Assembly (NCBI GenBank): GCA_009801015.1
Contig: VHZZ01000351.1
Span: forward strand, 164,278 to 205,149
Direction: 5' to 3'
DNA length: 40,872 nt
Source: Silene noctiflora
Taxonomy: Eukaryota > Streptophyta > Magnoliopsida > Caryophyllales > Caryophyllaceae
Each line of letters starts with the position of its first letter. Within the stretch, counting starts at the first letter, position 1. Position numbers and translations under genes: made by a program. The notes below the pieces were generated by a model, which saw only the letters and a program-made list of their open reading frames with translations, ran no database searches and was not told where the DNA came from. Below, one piece after another: positions 1 to 11,163 of this stretch.

Positions 1-22
1 ATATATATATATATATATATAT
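1..22. repeat. (AT)n microsatellite at the window edge
   Basis: Uninterrupted AT dinucleotide run at the left edge. It may extend beyond the window. Confidence 0.9.
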
Positions 23-1379
23 AGAAATATAGGAAAGTGGGTATATGATGATTGACTTTAGACAATGTCCACTTTTGCTTTTAATTAATTTATTTTTTGA
101 AAAAAAATTATTGTTGTTTTATGTAATTATACTCGTGATTTATTAGGGTATAGAAGTCTAAGATTTGGTTTAATTAAAGTATTTTGTATTGGACTATTGG
201 TGGAAAAAGTCTATATTTGTATTTTAGTAATTAATACATTTGAATAGTTGGATATTGATTATCTGAAAATACCAGTATATTACGTAATTGTACACGAAAT
301 CAAAAGTTTAATAAAAGTATAATTATGAGAATTTTTCGTATATAAATAAGAATAATTTATACGTAAAAAAAGAGAGAGTTGTGAAACCCTTTTTTTAGCT
401 GAAAGGCGCTGAACTAAATTGGATTGAGCTGCACTAAGTTTAAATTTGTTGTAATAAATAAAGTTGATAAAATAAATTAACTGAATAGTGGTTAAAATTA
501 AGCGAAAAAGAGCTGAGCCTAATTGATTATGATGTACCGTGTCATTGTAAACGATACAAAGTACTTCCTCCGTCTCGATTATTTGTTGTTCTATTTCATC
601 TTAGGGTGTCTCAATCAATGGTTGTTCTTTCTGTTTTAGGAATGTATTTGATGAACAATTTGATCATTCACAGTCAATTTAGTACAATTGTCGTTTAATA
701 ATTGATCTCTTACTCTTTTTTTGATCTTTGTGCCAAAATCAAATGACAACAATTGACCGGTTATATTTAAGATTTTTTTCTCTAGGTAAGTTGCTAAATT
801 TATGATTTAAAAAGGGTCGGTGGTCAAGCATGCCGGCTAATTACTGCATTAAATTGCATGTACTTTCATTAATTATTATAAAAAAATAAAAAAACAATTG
901 AATCCAATTGTTGTTAAGCTGTACGTGGACTAGTCGTGATTAGTAGTTGACTAATAGATTTTGATCCTAAAGGTCATCTTATAATAATCCAACAAGCCGT
1001 AATTATATTTCAAAGCGTCTTGTTTGTGACGGATATTATTATAAGCTGAAGAAGGATAGTTTTCCTTTCAAAATAAGGCAAGTGGAATGGCAAGTGAGGG
1101 AGAAATGCAACACTCCATGAATAATACAACTTGCATATTGTGAGAGAGATATTATCCGTTTTCAGCTTGTGACAGATAGTGTCCGTCTTCAATAAGAATT
1201 TGTGTTATATTTATATTATTCAAAAAATAATACAATTAGTGATTGTTTTTGTCATGTGCTTATTCATTGAACTCGATTTTCAACATTTGAACGTTCTTCT
1301 AAAATTATATAAAATGATTAGTGGTTTTTCTTAGTATTTTCACATGATCGATCGGGATTTGAACAAAAAAAACACGATC

Positions 1380-1651
1380 GATAATATAATATTTTTTCTT
1401 ACAATAAAGTTAATATAAAGCGAGCAATTCATAATATTTTCTCTTACAATAAAGTGTCATATTATCACATTATTATCGATTTGTATATCTACCAGCCATT
1501 ATTTATCAAATGAAAACGATATATAGTCTGATCTAGAATAGCCTAGATGTATACTAATACTAATACTAATACAAAGTGATCGATTAACATCATATTTTCA
1601 CATTATTATCGATCTGTATATTTACCANCCATTATTTATCAAATGAAAACG
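1380..1651. repeat. Direct duplications, about 63 bp and 26 bp units
   Basis: A segment at about 1447-1511 (cacattattatcgat...accagccattatttatcaaatgaaaacga type) recurs at about 1588-1651, offset about 141 bp, with few mismatches. Just upstream a shorter motif ending in cttacaataaagt occurs twice (about 1387-1412 and 1430-1455). The only ambiguous base of the window (n at 1627) lies in the second long copy. The first copy has g at that place. Confidence 0.75.
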
Positions 1652-1989
1652 AAAGTCTAATCTAAATAGTCTAGGTAGGGTATACTCGATGTTTGTAGAC
1701 TTTATTCGAGTTTAACAATACTCCTCAACCTCAATTATTTCAGTATATATATATATATATTTATTAGTATCTCGTAAACTTTTCCGTATTTATTTATATT
1801 TTTTTTAGCCTCATAATTAACACGTTTAGTCAGCATATAGGGGTACACCACCACCACTACAAGGGATCGAACAAGGCATGTGCAAAGAATATAGGGGACA
1901 TACAGAAAAGGTTAGAAACAACAGCTCACTAATAACTCTTCTGATGTGATCAAATGCTAATATTATTACGATAAGTCTCTTTTATGACG

Positions 1990-2142
1990 GGTATATCATT
2001 CACAAGCTTGTGACGGGCTAAGTATCACCATATGGATATATAAGATAAAAGTAATAGTGCCTACGGAATCACAAATGGCTTATCTTTATCTACCAAAGTG
2101 GGTATTATTTGACCCGTCACAAGCTTGTGACGGATATTGGCC
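1990..2142. mobile_element. MITE copy 1 of a palindromic-TIR family
   Basis: About 150 bp flanked by long terminal inverted repeats. The left arm (about 1992-2049) reads ATATCATTCACAAGCTTGTG and then GACGGG; the reverse complement of the right arm (about 2078-2142) reads AATATCCGTCACAAGCTTGT and then GACGGGTC. Each arm carries an internal palindrome; the right one, CCGTCACAAGCTTGTGACGG (2114-2133), is perfect over 20 bp. Related copies lie near 3144, 22935 and 23684. No coding capacity, so non-autonomous. Superfamily unknown to me. Confidence 0.7.
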
Positions 2143-2867
2143 TATTATTATTACAGGATATGATTGTTTTCAAGACGTACGGCCATCAATAATACATCAT
2201 TTGTCACATCGATTTTTCGGCTATCCTGTTCTTCGTCAATATACCGCTCCAATAAAAAACTACGATATCTTTTTTAGTTTGTATGAGTCTGTTATATTTT
2301 TATTTTCTTTTTTAAGAGCAAGTCATATAACTTGGAGTTGTCGTGTAGTTTTGTAGAGCTATCATACTTATAAGCTACAGGTAAATATTCTAGCTCTAAT
2401 TGTAAGTTATATATACTTAATATTTTGAAATTATTGCAAACAAGTCCTTAAAAAGAGCAAAGGAAGATGCTCATATGTTCCAATTATTATTATTATTTTT
2501 TATTATTAATTTTAATTTAATAGTACTAATCTAAGATAAATAAATTATTGATACATAAATTATTGAGTTATTCTATAAGGCTGTAATCCCAGTTTTTCGA
2601 TTTTATAAGGTAATTTTAAAATTATTGGTCCTCCTAAACTTGAATCCTGATTCCACCACCCTATTATATAATACGGAGTACCTTTTTAAATCCGTTTTAG
2701 TATTAAAACGGATCTATTGAACAAGCAAGATGTAATGGGTAGACACTAGACAGGAGACAGTAAATGATGGTAACAGGCATGCAATGCAATATAATTTGTT
2801 GACTTGCCCATCATTTCAGAGGGACACTGTTGACCAAAAAGGCAAAATCGATCTGTCATAAATTATT

Positions 2868-3025
2868 ACGGTTTAACCCGGATTCGAGCCAGGTAGGACC
2901 ACTAGGGTGGTAAAACTCTCCCTCATGAGTTTTAACACTGTTGCGTTCTCAGGGCTTGAACACGAGACATCCGGTTAAGTTAGAACAACCCTTTGCCAGT
3001 TGATCTAAATGCTCATAGGTATCAT
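2868..3025 (-). mobile_element. tRNA-derived SINE-like element
   Basis: Read on the minus strand, the head at about 3020-2950 has an A-box-like TAGATCAACTGG (3007-2996) and, about 32 nt further on, a B-box-like GTGTTCAAGCCC (2963-2952). This is the internal RNA polymerase III promoter layout of a tRNA. The segment does not fold into an evident intact tRNA and continues into a non-tRNA body (to about 2868). A more degenerate relative lies at 3630-3775. A SINE is the best explanation; a decayed tRNA pseudogene is possible. Confidence 0.5.
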
Positions 3026-3143
3026 AAATTATTATTGCAATTTGTAAAGCTTACTGACAACAAGAATTTCACAAATTAGGAAAGGATCATCGATCCCACA
3101 GCTAACTATTTTACAAGATAAGTTCTCAAATTTCTTCGTATAT

Positions 3144-3205
3144 CTATCACAAGTTTATAACGGGTCAAATATTAATTATATAAATAAATAAGATAAAAAC
3201 AAAGT
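3144..3205. mobile_element. Half copy of the palindromic-TIR MITE family
   Basis: The segment TATCTATCACAAGTTTATAA followed by CGGGTCAAATATTAA matches one arm of the MITEs at 1990, 22935 and 23684. No second arm is evident nearby, so it is probably a truncated copy. Confidence 0.45.
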
Positions 3206-3629
3206 GTTAAAAATCGTTGACTTATGATTTCATCCCAGAAATCGTTGTTGATTAAATAGGTAGTCGAACAACGATTTCTGTCTATAAATTTAAAGCTTTA
3301 TTGTTCTAAACAAGACGAATCATAGATAAATAAACGATTGAGACAGAAGTGAGAAATACTAATTTGAGCTCCACTGCTCAACCCATATACAAGTTTGAAA
3401 TTAAACGCAGAGTGAATTCCGAATAAATTATTTTTGTAGAGATTTATTTAAACATAATATTCCAGATTTATGAGTTACTCGACAATATTTTTAACCAACC
3501 AAAACTAATAATATGAGATATCTACTCAATTTTACGGTATAATTATTTGAATAACACGAGAAATAGAATAGAAAAATGCATAGTAAATGAAATTGCATTT
3601 TTGTTGTGTATACCAACTGTTTTAGACTG

Positions 3630-3775
3630 GATTTCAGACGAAAGGATAGTTAAGGTGAAAACTCTTCCTCATAAGTTTTCACAATGTTGTATTTTGAGTG
3701 CTCGTACCTAAGACCTCCTAATAAGTTACAATACAATACAAGTTTTTATAACTTAATTTAAGTGCTTATAAATTA
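3630..3775 (-). mobile_element. Diverged second copy of the SINE-like element
   Basis: It shares with 2868-3025 the order of motifs AACTCTTCCTCATAAGTTTT, CACAATGTTG, a degenerate B-box region (gtacctaagacctcc) and a terminal TTTAAGTGCTTATAAAT. It is too diverged to judge the polymerase III boxes. Confidence 0.4.
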
Positions 3776-4419
3776 ACATTTTTAACATTATGACTGTGTA
3801 AATATTCTAAAAAACTTAAATATAATATTGAATACCGATATTAAAAAGGTAGCCAAGTAAAAAGGAATAATATCAAAATTTTTAAAAGGTTATTAATCAT
3901 ATTAATAATTCTTGTATTAAACTGTTCTATACAATAATACAGGTTTTATTGTAAAACCATGTCATATTTTATCTAAAAAATTCTATTAAAATAACTTCCG
4001 CCAATCACTAATCTTCACAATAAGAACATCATATTCTTTTAATTCATGACTAGTATAGATCTCACGCAAATACGCGATTTTTTAGATAAAAATATTAAAG
4101 AAAATAACAATTATTCAACTAATATTTAATTCAATTAGAAATTTAATTGTAAAATTTATTATTATTAATGTTTTGTATATCGGTGGAAAAAAAAAGTTCA
4201 GTATAATCCAATTGTAAATATAATATAATGAAAGTCCAACTACAGATATGATATAATAAAAACCCAATCACGGATATGATATAATGATAGCCCAATCATA
4301 CCCAAATTCTTTTAGGTAGGAAAATTTTGAAAATCTCTTATTCTTTTAGTATAAGGGGGATTTTACAATGTTTTAAGTAATCCGGTTCTATTTGAGATTT
4401 ACTCTTCTTGTACTTAGAC

Positions 4420-4620
4420 CTGACAAAATTTACCCGACCCGACACCCGAACTAGACCGACCCAGTATAACCAGACCCGAATGTTTATTATTACAAACTAA
4501 TAACTATCCATAAAAAACTTGATAATAGCAGACCCGAAAATAACTCGAACACGAAATACCCCACCCCAATTCAACCTAGAGTCTATAAACCCAAAATGAC
4601 CTGACCCGAATCCGACAAGT
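4420..4620. repeat. Degenerate GACCCGAA repeat cluster
   Basis: Irregularly spaced copies of (G)ACCCGA(A/C) on the plus strand. The same motif clusters at 24355-24685, 25045-25280 and 25400-25560. No coding frame. Confidence 0.6.
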
Positions 4621-4808
4621 ATTTGTTAGAGAAGATCAAGTGATGAGTCAAACTTACCTTTAGAAACAACTTTATACATGCGCCTCCTCTTTCCATTATT
4701 AATGGTCGGCCCAAATTGATTTGGGCTCTTCATCCTTCAAGTAACATCATCATGTGGTTGGCCAGTCTATCCATTGGTATTACCTGCCTGTCTGGACTCT
4801 TTTGGGCC

Positions 4809-4809
<1 letters not shown>

Positions 4810-4855
<46 letters not shown>
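4810..4855. repeat. poly(T) tract of about 45 nt
   Basis: An uninterrupted T run. It could be the poly(A) tail of an element inserted on the minus strand or simple slippage. Its exact length is unreliable in any assembly. Confidence 0.9.
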
Positions 4856-4856
<1 letters not shown>

Positions 4857-5572
4857 GCTCATTTTAAGATTGTATATTGGAGGAACAGATTTAAAAACCT
4901 TTGAGAAATGTGAACATGAGATTACAAAGGTTTGACATGGAGTACGACAAAGAGAACGTTTATGTAGTTTCATTCTAAAAATATTTAATTAAACATTTGA
5001 ATAGATGATTTGTTTTAATCTGTGAATAACTCCAACCAACAACCCTTAAAGATTTAGGGTATGCGTTGGTCTTATAAAACCGTTTTGATCTATACTACAT
5101 AAGTTATTATTTTACTATTGATAAACGATTTACATAATAATTGCAATACATGATAGTAAAATGAAGAAAGTCTTACATTGAATTTCATAAAGTTATGATA
5201 ATAACTAGTTAACTACTCCTTTTAACTTAATCGGTTATTCTATTTAGCTTTGTTATAGTAAGGAGTACATAGGATGCGTCTCACATGAGTTATTCTACTT
5301 TTAAAAATCGCGTGATACGTTAAATGAACAACTAAATTATTTTTTAATAGAGAACGAACTTAAAAGAATTGCACGAAGGGAGAAGAGTACAAATGAGGCT
5401 TATCGCGACATGACTCATACTAAACAAACACATGGGGAAACTTGTAAGTCATAACACAAAGAAGGTGTTTATCTTGGTGGAGTTATGGTGGCATAGAGGC
5501 AGTAGTGGTTGGACATGTTATTCGAGTGTTTGAAGGTATTTACGAATCAGTTGGTCTCATTGAAAACATGGC

Positions 5573-5721
5573 ATATTCGTCTTTAATGAAGACGGGTTGG
5601 ATCCTCTCTCATAAGGAGTCAAGTGGGAAACCAAATGGATCCCCACTCGCCCTTTCCCTTGCCCCCCACTTGCCTCTTTGTGAGAGGGGATCCGACCTGT
5701 CTTCATTGAAGACGGATATAT
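5573..5721. mobile_element. MITE with about 45 bp terminal inverted repeats
   Basis: The left arm (5573-5617) contains TCTTTAATGAAGACGGGTTG followed by GATCCTCTCTCATAAGGAG. The reverse complement of the right arm (5674-5721) contains TCTTCAATGAAGACAGGTCG followed by GATCCCCTCTCACAAAGAG. The GC-rich core is about 56 bp. The outer part itself contains the small palindrome GAAGACGGATATATCCGTCTTC (just right of the element), so the true end may lie slightly further out. No coding capacity. Confidence 0.7.
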
Positions 5722-6483
5722 CCGTCTTCGATATTGATATTGGTGGGGTAGGTTGTGAATGTGGCCATGCTGATGTGGGATTATGTTTACGAAAATAAAA
5801 TAAAAGAAGGGGAGTCATTTAAAAATTGTAGAGGATGTCAGTTTGGATAGCAAAAGTGAAGAGAAAAGAGGAAGGAAAGGAGAGGTGGAATTTTCTCATC
5901 AAGTCTTTCCGATAATAAAATGATTTTAGTTAAGCTTGTAGAAGTAAAAATGAATTCCTCCAAATTTCCATTTGTAATCCAAAATTTTGTATCTTTTCCC
6001 TCCCTTCTCTTCGTTTCCCTCATCCAAACACACCCGTAATACTTATAGGAAGTGTAATACTCCGTACTAGTCAGTCGCTTTAATAAGATAAAAAGTATTA
6101 CCACAAAATCACTAAAGAGCGTAAATATACGACCACTAAAATCATCTCTATTACAATATATGTTTACTTATTAACGATAAGCATTGATAAAATTAATCAA
6201 CAAGGGAATATTTTGTTAACAACTTCATTCATAAACAGTGAGTAAACACAAATACTACCTTAATTCAGATTAAACAGATGTAATTATTTAATAAAAATTA
6301 ACAAAATTAATCAGTTGCCAAAATTTTGGAAAATTAGAAAATTAATTGAAATTAAAAACTGCAATTAATACCTTAATTATTCAATTAGAAGGAAACCCAG
6401 AAGATGCTTATCTTTGTATTACTTATTTCCTCCTCAAAACTCATCCATTTTCCCCCTTTCTCTCTCTTTTCCTCTTTCAATTG

Positions 6484-6498
6484 ATGAAAAAACCCTAA
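6484..6498 (+). promoter_or_regulatory. Telo-box AAACCCTAA and a four-codon upstream ORF
   Basis: A telo-box (AAACCCTAA, 6490-6498) lies about 50 bp upstream of the start codon of the homeodomain gene. The same bases form a minimal upstream reading frame (ATG at 6484, two Lys, Pro, then TAA at 6496-6498). Telo-boxes are known plant promoter/leader elements of growth-associated genes. Whether this one is transcribed is inferred. Confidence 0.45.
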
Positions 6499-6546
6499 TT
6501 TTGATTCAATCCCAGAAAAATATAGAACAAAAATCTGGAGCCCATC

Positions 6547-9500
6547 ATGGAAGGTATTGAAAATCTGTTTTAATTTAATTTATTTTGCTAATCCAGATTA
6601 TGATGAAGTATTAGTTTTGTTAATTTTTGTTAAAAATATGTTGTACCCTTTTGCTTTTGATTGCTGAAAAGTGTATTTTTGAGGTTTGATTTTGTGTGAA
6701 AATGCGATATTGTGATCTGGGTATGTGTGTTTTCGTTGTGATTTTGAGTAATTTGGTGAAAGATAGGATTTTTTTGTTGTTTAGAGTTAGGGTATTTGAT
6801 TTTGATTAGGAATTGTTCTGATGATAGTTTGATTTGTGTTTTGTGATATCTATGGAGTTTCATGAATCATATATGAGCTCATTTTGCTTCATACTCCCTC
6901 CGTCCCAGTCAATTGTTTTATCATTTTTATTCTTTGTGAGGCGTATTTTAATCAAAGGTAAACAAATGATTAGACAGGGAGTATATCATGAGCTTGTCAA
7001 TTACTAATGGGTATAGATAATGAGGGGAATGGATAAGCAGTTAAGCACCTCCTTTTGCCATTAGCTCATCTTACTGTACGCATTTGTTGGAAAGGTGATT
7101 TTACTAGTGAGATAGCAGGGTTTAGTTTGAGCGGAGTGGATCCTCTGTCCCGTTTTATGGCGGATTGCCTGTCACATTGATTATGTAGCTCTTTCATGTA
7201 CACTGATTATGTAGCTCTTTTATGTGTGCCTGTCCAGTGTCTCACTGTCATTATTGTGACGTGATAGATTATTAATGTGAAATTGCTGATAATAATGGAG
7301 TTTCTCATAGAAACCGAAGTTGCGTCTACTTTATCCCGCTTATACTGTCTTAGAAGCGGGGGAGGGGGTCTTTGAATCATTAAGTCAATGTTGTCCAACT
7401 AAGGAAGTGAAATATCAGTGAAATGTGTGCATTAGTTTGTCACAGAAACACAAATTGTTAGGAATTCAAGTCCAGTGCTTTTAGAGCTCGTTTGTTAAAG
7501 AGTTTATATGTGCATAAGATCATTATGGTTGGCTCCATCCTCAAAGAGCTTCCGTTAACAATGTGAAAGTTGATACTTTAACGGTTATTGTATTTTTAGT
7601 CTGGAAGTTGTGTGGCTTGCCAGTCTTGAAATCGGCGATACCTCATTTATCATGGTGGAGAGGTGTATAAATTCATTGAGGTTATGTTTTTGATTCGTCA
7701 TGTGCACTGTTTTACTTAGTTACACATACTGAAGCATGTCATTCATTTTCCTCTTGCCACCAACTGGAAATGATGTTATCATCCTGTCACAATTGTTGTC
7801 TTTTGGAAGAGTGGAAAGGCTATGACTTACGTTTCATGTCAGTGCCGATGTTAACCTTAATATCGTGTTATAATTTGCATCTCTTACTTCATGGAAGTCT
7901 GGAAGTGCATCCGTTATTTCTAAATTGTCGTAGTGGGTTCAGACTTGTGTTTGGTGCTTTATCTTGTTTTTTGTACTTCACTTCCTTGACTAGAAAGTCT
8001 GCCTAATGTCCTATGGAACGAAAAAAGCTAACATTATTGGTATATTTGTAAATGGTTCAGATTCAAGTAGTACAGTGCAATGTGAATACAATATAGCCCT
8101 CCCCGAGAAGAACAAGGGTAGGCAGTATAAATCTAAGGAGCAACTGCAGGGTTTGGAAGATTTCTATAATGGTGATCATCTGTTCTCTCCTTTACAGGTT
8201 TTCAATGAATTTTATTCTATTTTTCTCCTTTTTGTGGATGATCTACGGAGTTTGTTATATTTTGTGTTTTTTTTTTCTTGCAGAACACAAATATCCAACC
8301 GAGTCATTGAAGGCGGAGATGGCAATTAAGCTAAATTTGACGGATAAACAGGTTTCTGGATGGTTTTGCCACCGGAGATTAAAGGATAAAAGAGCACAAA
8401 AAGAGGAGTCACAAGCAGGTGGAAAACAGGATATTTCAAGTGGTATCATACAAGATCGTGCTAGTGGACTGAAGCAGGATTCTTGCAGTAGCACCAAACA
8501 AGCAGATCATAGACGAGCTGAACCGAGGGAAGTTGAAAGCCAGAGATTTTGTCATGAGAATCCTCCAGTTGCGGAGCTGAACTATCAGCAAAGGAGTCCT
8601 GGTGATGATGAGATGGATGATACGTCGTCTGAAAGTAACACAGCTGTACATGAGAGCTTTTGTCCTCAGAACAGGACTCATTTAGTTTCGGAAACTACCG
8701 AGTATCGAGCTTCAAACGGTTTTGTTCAACATAGCCGGGGACGTGTGGGTCCATCAGGGTACTTGAAAATTAAGGGTCAAACGGAGAATGCAGCTATAAC
8801 TGCAGTCAAAAGACAGCTAGGAAGACATTATAGGGAGGATGGACCATCCCTTGGAATTGAGTTCGACCAACTACCTCCAGGGGCTTTCGAATCACCGAGC
8901 AAGAATATAGATGATGGCAAGTATACTTACCTTTCTGTGTTAATTTTTCTTAGCTTTTGTTGACCCTGAAATGTTGTATTATGAAGGAGTGGAAGGGATG
9001 TGGAGTTGGGTTGTTCTCAATCTGATAAAAAGAACGTTAATATATGAAGTACTCCATAATATGTATTCCCATTAATCTCTAGGTAGTTTAGTCTTTTAAA
9101 TATTTAAATAACGTGGTTCAAAGTCTTTTTGGGACCAAGGCTTTGTTATTATTGTTGATGGCTTTAAATCATGGAAAAATAAGATACCTTAAGTTTATAG
9201 AGAAAGTGAAGCACTGAAGCATCGTGTTATATTTTCATTGGGTGACTTGATTTGTCGCCATTAGCTGAGGGTAAATTCTTTCCACGAGCTGATTACCAGT
9301 GTGGTATCTAATCTTTGTAGTCTGAGCTATTTTTTAAGTTGACTAAGTGGTGTTAGTGTAGTCTCAGCATATTACTCTGTGAATCTCAACTTCTATGAGC
9401 TACTTACCAGTGTGCTTGTTTCTATGATTTTCCATTACCTACTTACCAGTGTGCTTGTTTCTATGATCTGCAGATGCTTACGGATTCACAGAACCCGTTG

Positions 9501-11163
9501 GCCTTGGCCCTCCAGACATATCTGCTATTCATAAACGCTATGGCCCTAGCACTGTAAGTTGATTAAATAATGCTGTTTTTTTCATTTCTGTTATAATATT
9601 TTTTCCTTTTCATGTATTCCAAGTTTTCTAGATCTTGCCCTAGTTGTTTTCTTAGCTCGGTACTCATTCTTTGGTTTGAATTATGACGGAATAAAAAATT
9701 GGTTGACTAAGTGGGTTGCATTTCTTTTTTATTTTGAAATATCTGTCGTTCAATGCAATTGTCGAAGCAGTTTTCGTTATGGTCGATTCTGGACACTGCC
9801 CCTCCCAGCGGTTTACATAAGGGTAAATTTGCATACATCCAACCTCCTTACCCCTTCATTTGTGGGACGAAGCCCTTCTGGCACTTAGGTATTGTTATTG
9901 TTGTTGAATAAATTTTCATCAAAATTGATCCAAGTGATATATTAATTGGCAGATTAGGAATGAGGACATGTACGAAACTCCAGACGACAAATTCTCTTTC
10001 CGTCAACCCAAACCAAAGCTACCATTTCCGAACCACAACCGTGGTTTCCCTGACCAAAAGTCTTCTTTCGGTGTTGCTCCCTATTCGGATTACAACAGTA
10101 GTAGAAGCACGAGTGTTCCACACAAGTATGATTTGCCAGGCCGCCCTCATTCGTATGGTGGACAAGCTATGGGTGATCCCAAAGATACATTCTCACCTGA
10201 TTATGATAATGTCAATCCTAATTTTCTTCGTCAAAAGGAACAATTTTCTTCCAGGCCTGCTGGTTTAAGTGGTAGACATAAGGATCCCATGTATAAAGAC
10301 GATAGAATGCCATCCAACAGAATAATGAAGGTGCGCTTAAAAGTAATAAATACGTGTTTGTGTTTAACATATGTGGGTGAATGTTCAACATATTGATTTA
10401 TTTAGAAATTCCAGGACGAGGGGCTCTATGTGGGGAGAAGACCTACAAGCGAGCATCATGACTCAGTCAAATTAAAAATGCGCCCGCCAAATGAGCTCAG
10501 AGTGAGTTTATGCCCATCATATATTACAATTATTATCATGTTCTTTTCTAGGGATATTTTCTTACTCTTAATGTTCGTGTTATTATCCTATGTGTCTTCA
10601 GGCTAACAAGAGAGGGAGGGAGGAGTTTCCGGAGGAAGATTATCCTATCAGATCGTCACCTCAAGATTTGGCTCTGTGGTCCAAACAGAGAAAAGGGTGA
10701 GCCAATTACTGTATGATACTCTACTCCTTATATTTTATGACTTTGAATTTGAATTTGAGTTGGAGCTCTTAGACCCTCGAGAGGATATGATTATAGTGTT
10801 ATCAAGGTTTACACATGATATTTGTATTCTTGCTGGCAACCGTGGGGGATCCATGTGTAACGGAGGGGGTCTCGGGACACCGAAACAATATTCACACCAG
10901 GACACGTAATTTTTTTTTTCTGGATAGGCCATTGGTTGCAACAAAAGCCGGAAATTTTATGAATTAGTAGTGTATATATCGTCTTCTAGCGCGTTTGCTT
11001 CCTTTTCTCGATGGAAATTACTTTGAATTGATTTCATTATTATTAACTTCATACTTTCCTGATTTTTGTATGGAATTTTCGTGTTTCTTACAGGCGCGCA
11101 GAAATGCCATCGAATTTTAGTGAGGATGAAATTGCGGAAACAAGCTCCTCCTCTATGAACTGA
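6547..11163 (+). CDS. Homeodomain-like protein, eight exons
   Basis: Exon model: 6547-6553, 8061-8171, 8284-8916, 9474-9553, 9953-10330, 10406-10501, 10602-10696, 11094-11163. It totals 1470 nt and encodes 489 aa. The homeodomain spans about residues 20-77; helix 3 reads WFCHRRLKDKR (66-76), with His instead of the usual Asn of WFxNxR, as in plant RLT/DDT-type homeodomains. The rest is hydrophilic and looks disordered, ending in an acidic/serine tail. Without DDT or WHIM segments it best resembles the uncharacterised Arabidopsis At4g03250-like homeodomain group (about 500 aa, from memory). Probably a nuclear DNA-binding protein. The start is a 7-nt first exon (ATGGAAG) whose phase fits exon 2 exactly and gives MEDSSST. 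Exon 2 to exon 3 joins FYN to EHKYPTES inside the homeodomain. Intron 3 starts with GCAAGT, a GC-AG intron; the nearby GT donor would shift the frame. All other introns are GT-AG. Confidence 0.88.
6892..6985. mobile_element. Stowaway-like MITE inside intron 1 of the homeodomain gene
   Basis: It starts TACTCCCTCCGTCCCAGTCA and ends GACAGGGAGTATA, with TA at both ends. This matches the TA-target preference and CTCCCTCCGT termini of Stowaway (Tc1/mariner-derived) MITEs. About 93 bp, non-coding, removed with the intron. Confidence 0.75.
9400..9467. repeat. Tandem duplication next to the intron 3 acceptor
   Basis: CTACTTACCAGTGTGCTTGT plus TTCTATGAT occurs at about 9400-9428 and again at 9439-9467, offset 39 bp. 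The second copy runs straight into the acceptor CTGCAG of exon 4. A third, shorter relative (ctgattaccagtgtgg) lies near 9289. Confidence 0.8.
9740..9909 (+). mobile_element. SINE-like 3' end in intron 4 of the homeodomain gene
   Basis: The motif order is AAGGGTAAATTTGCATACAT, CCAACCTCCTTACCCC, TTTGTGGGA, GGCACTTAGGTA and finally ATTGTTATTGTTGTTG. This is the typical 3' body of widespread plant SINEs of the Au/TS type, which end in TTG repeats. The polymerase III head is not clear, so the copy may be 5' truncated or diverged. Left boundary approximate. Confidence 0.55.

Larger units (their letters stand above)
2150..6440. other. Intergenic region without a supported gene
   Basis: Apart from the listed MITEs, SINE-like copies, poly(T) tract and GACCCGAA cluster, I see only AT-rich DNA. 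The short reading frames here (up to 99 codons) show no recognisable domain, and several run through transposon arms or the poly(T) tract. The stretch before 6440 should contain the promoter of the homeodomain gene; I could not single out a convincing TATA box. Confidence 0.6.

Noticed and set aside
2057-2356. 99-codon plus-strand frame
   Set aside because: It begins inside a MITE arm, has no homology I recognise and lies in AT-rich intergenic DNA.
4716-4904. Frames with poly-Phe or poly-Lys runs
   Set aside because: They are translations of the 45-nt poly(T) tract.
8006-8329. 107-codon frame starting in the homeodomain intron
   Set aside because: It merges intron sequence with exon 2 and reads through the GT donor at 8172. 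The spliced model explains the homeodomain better.
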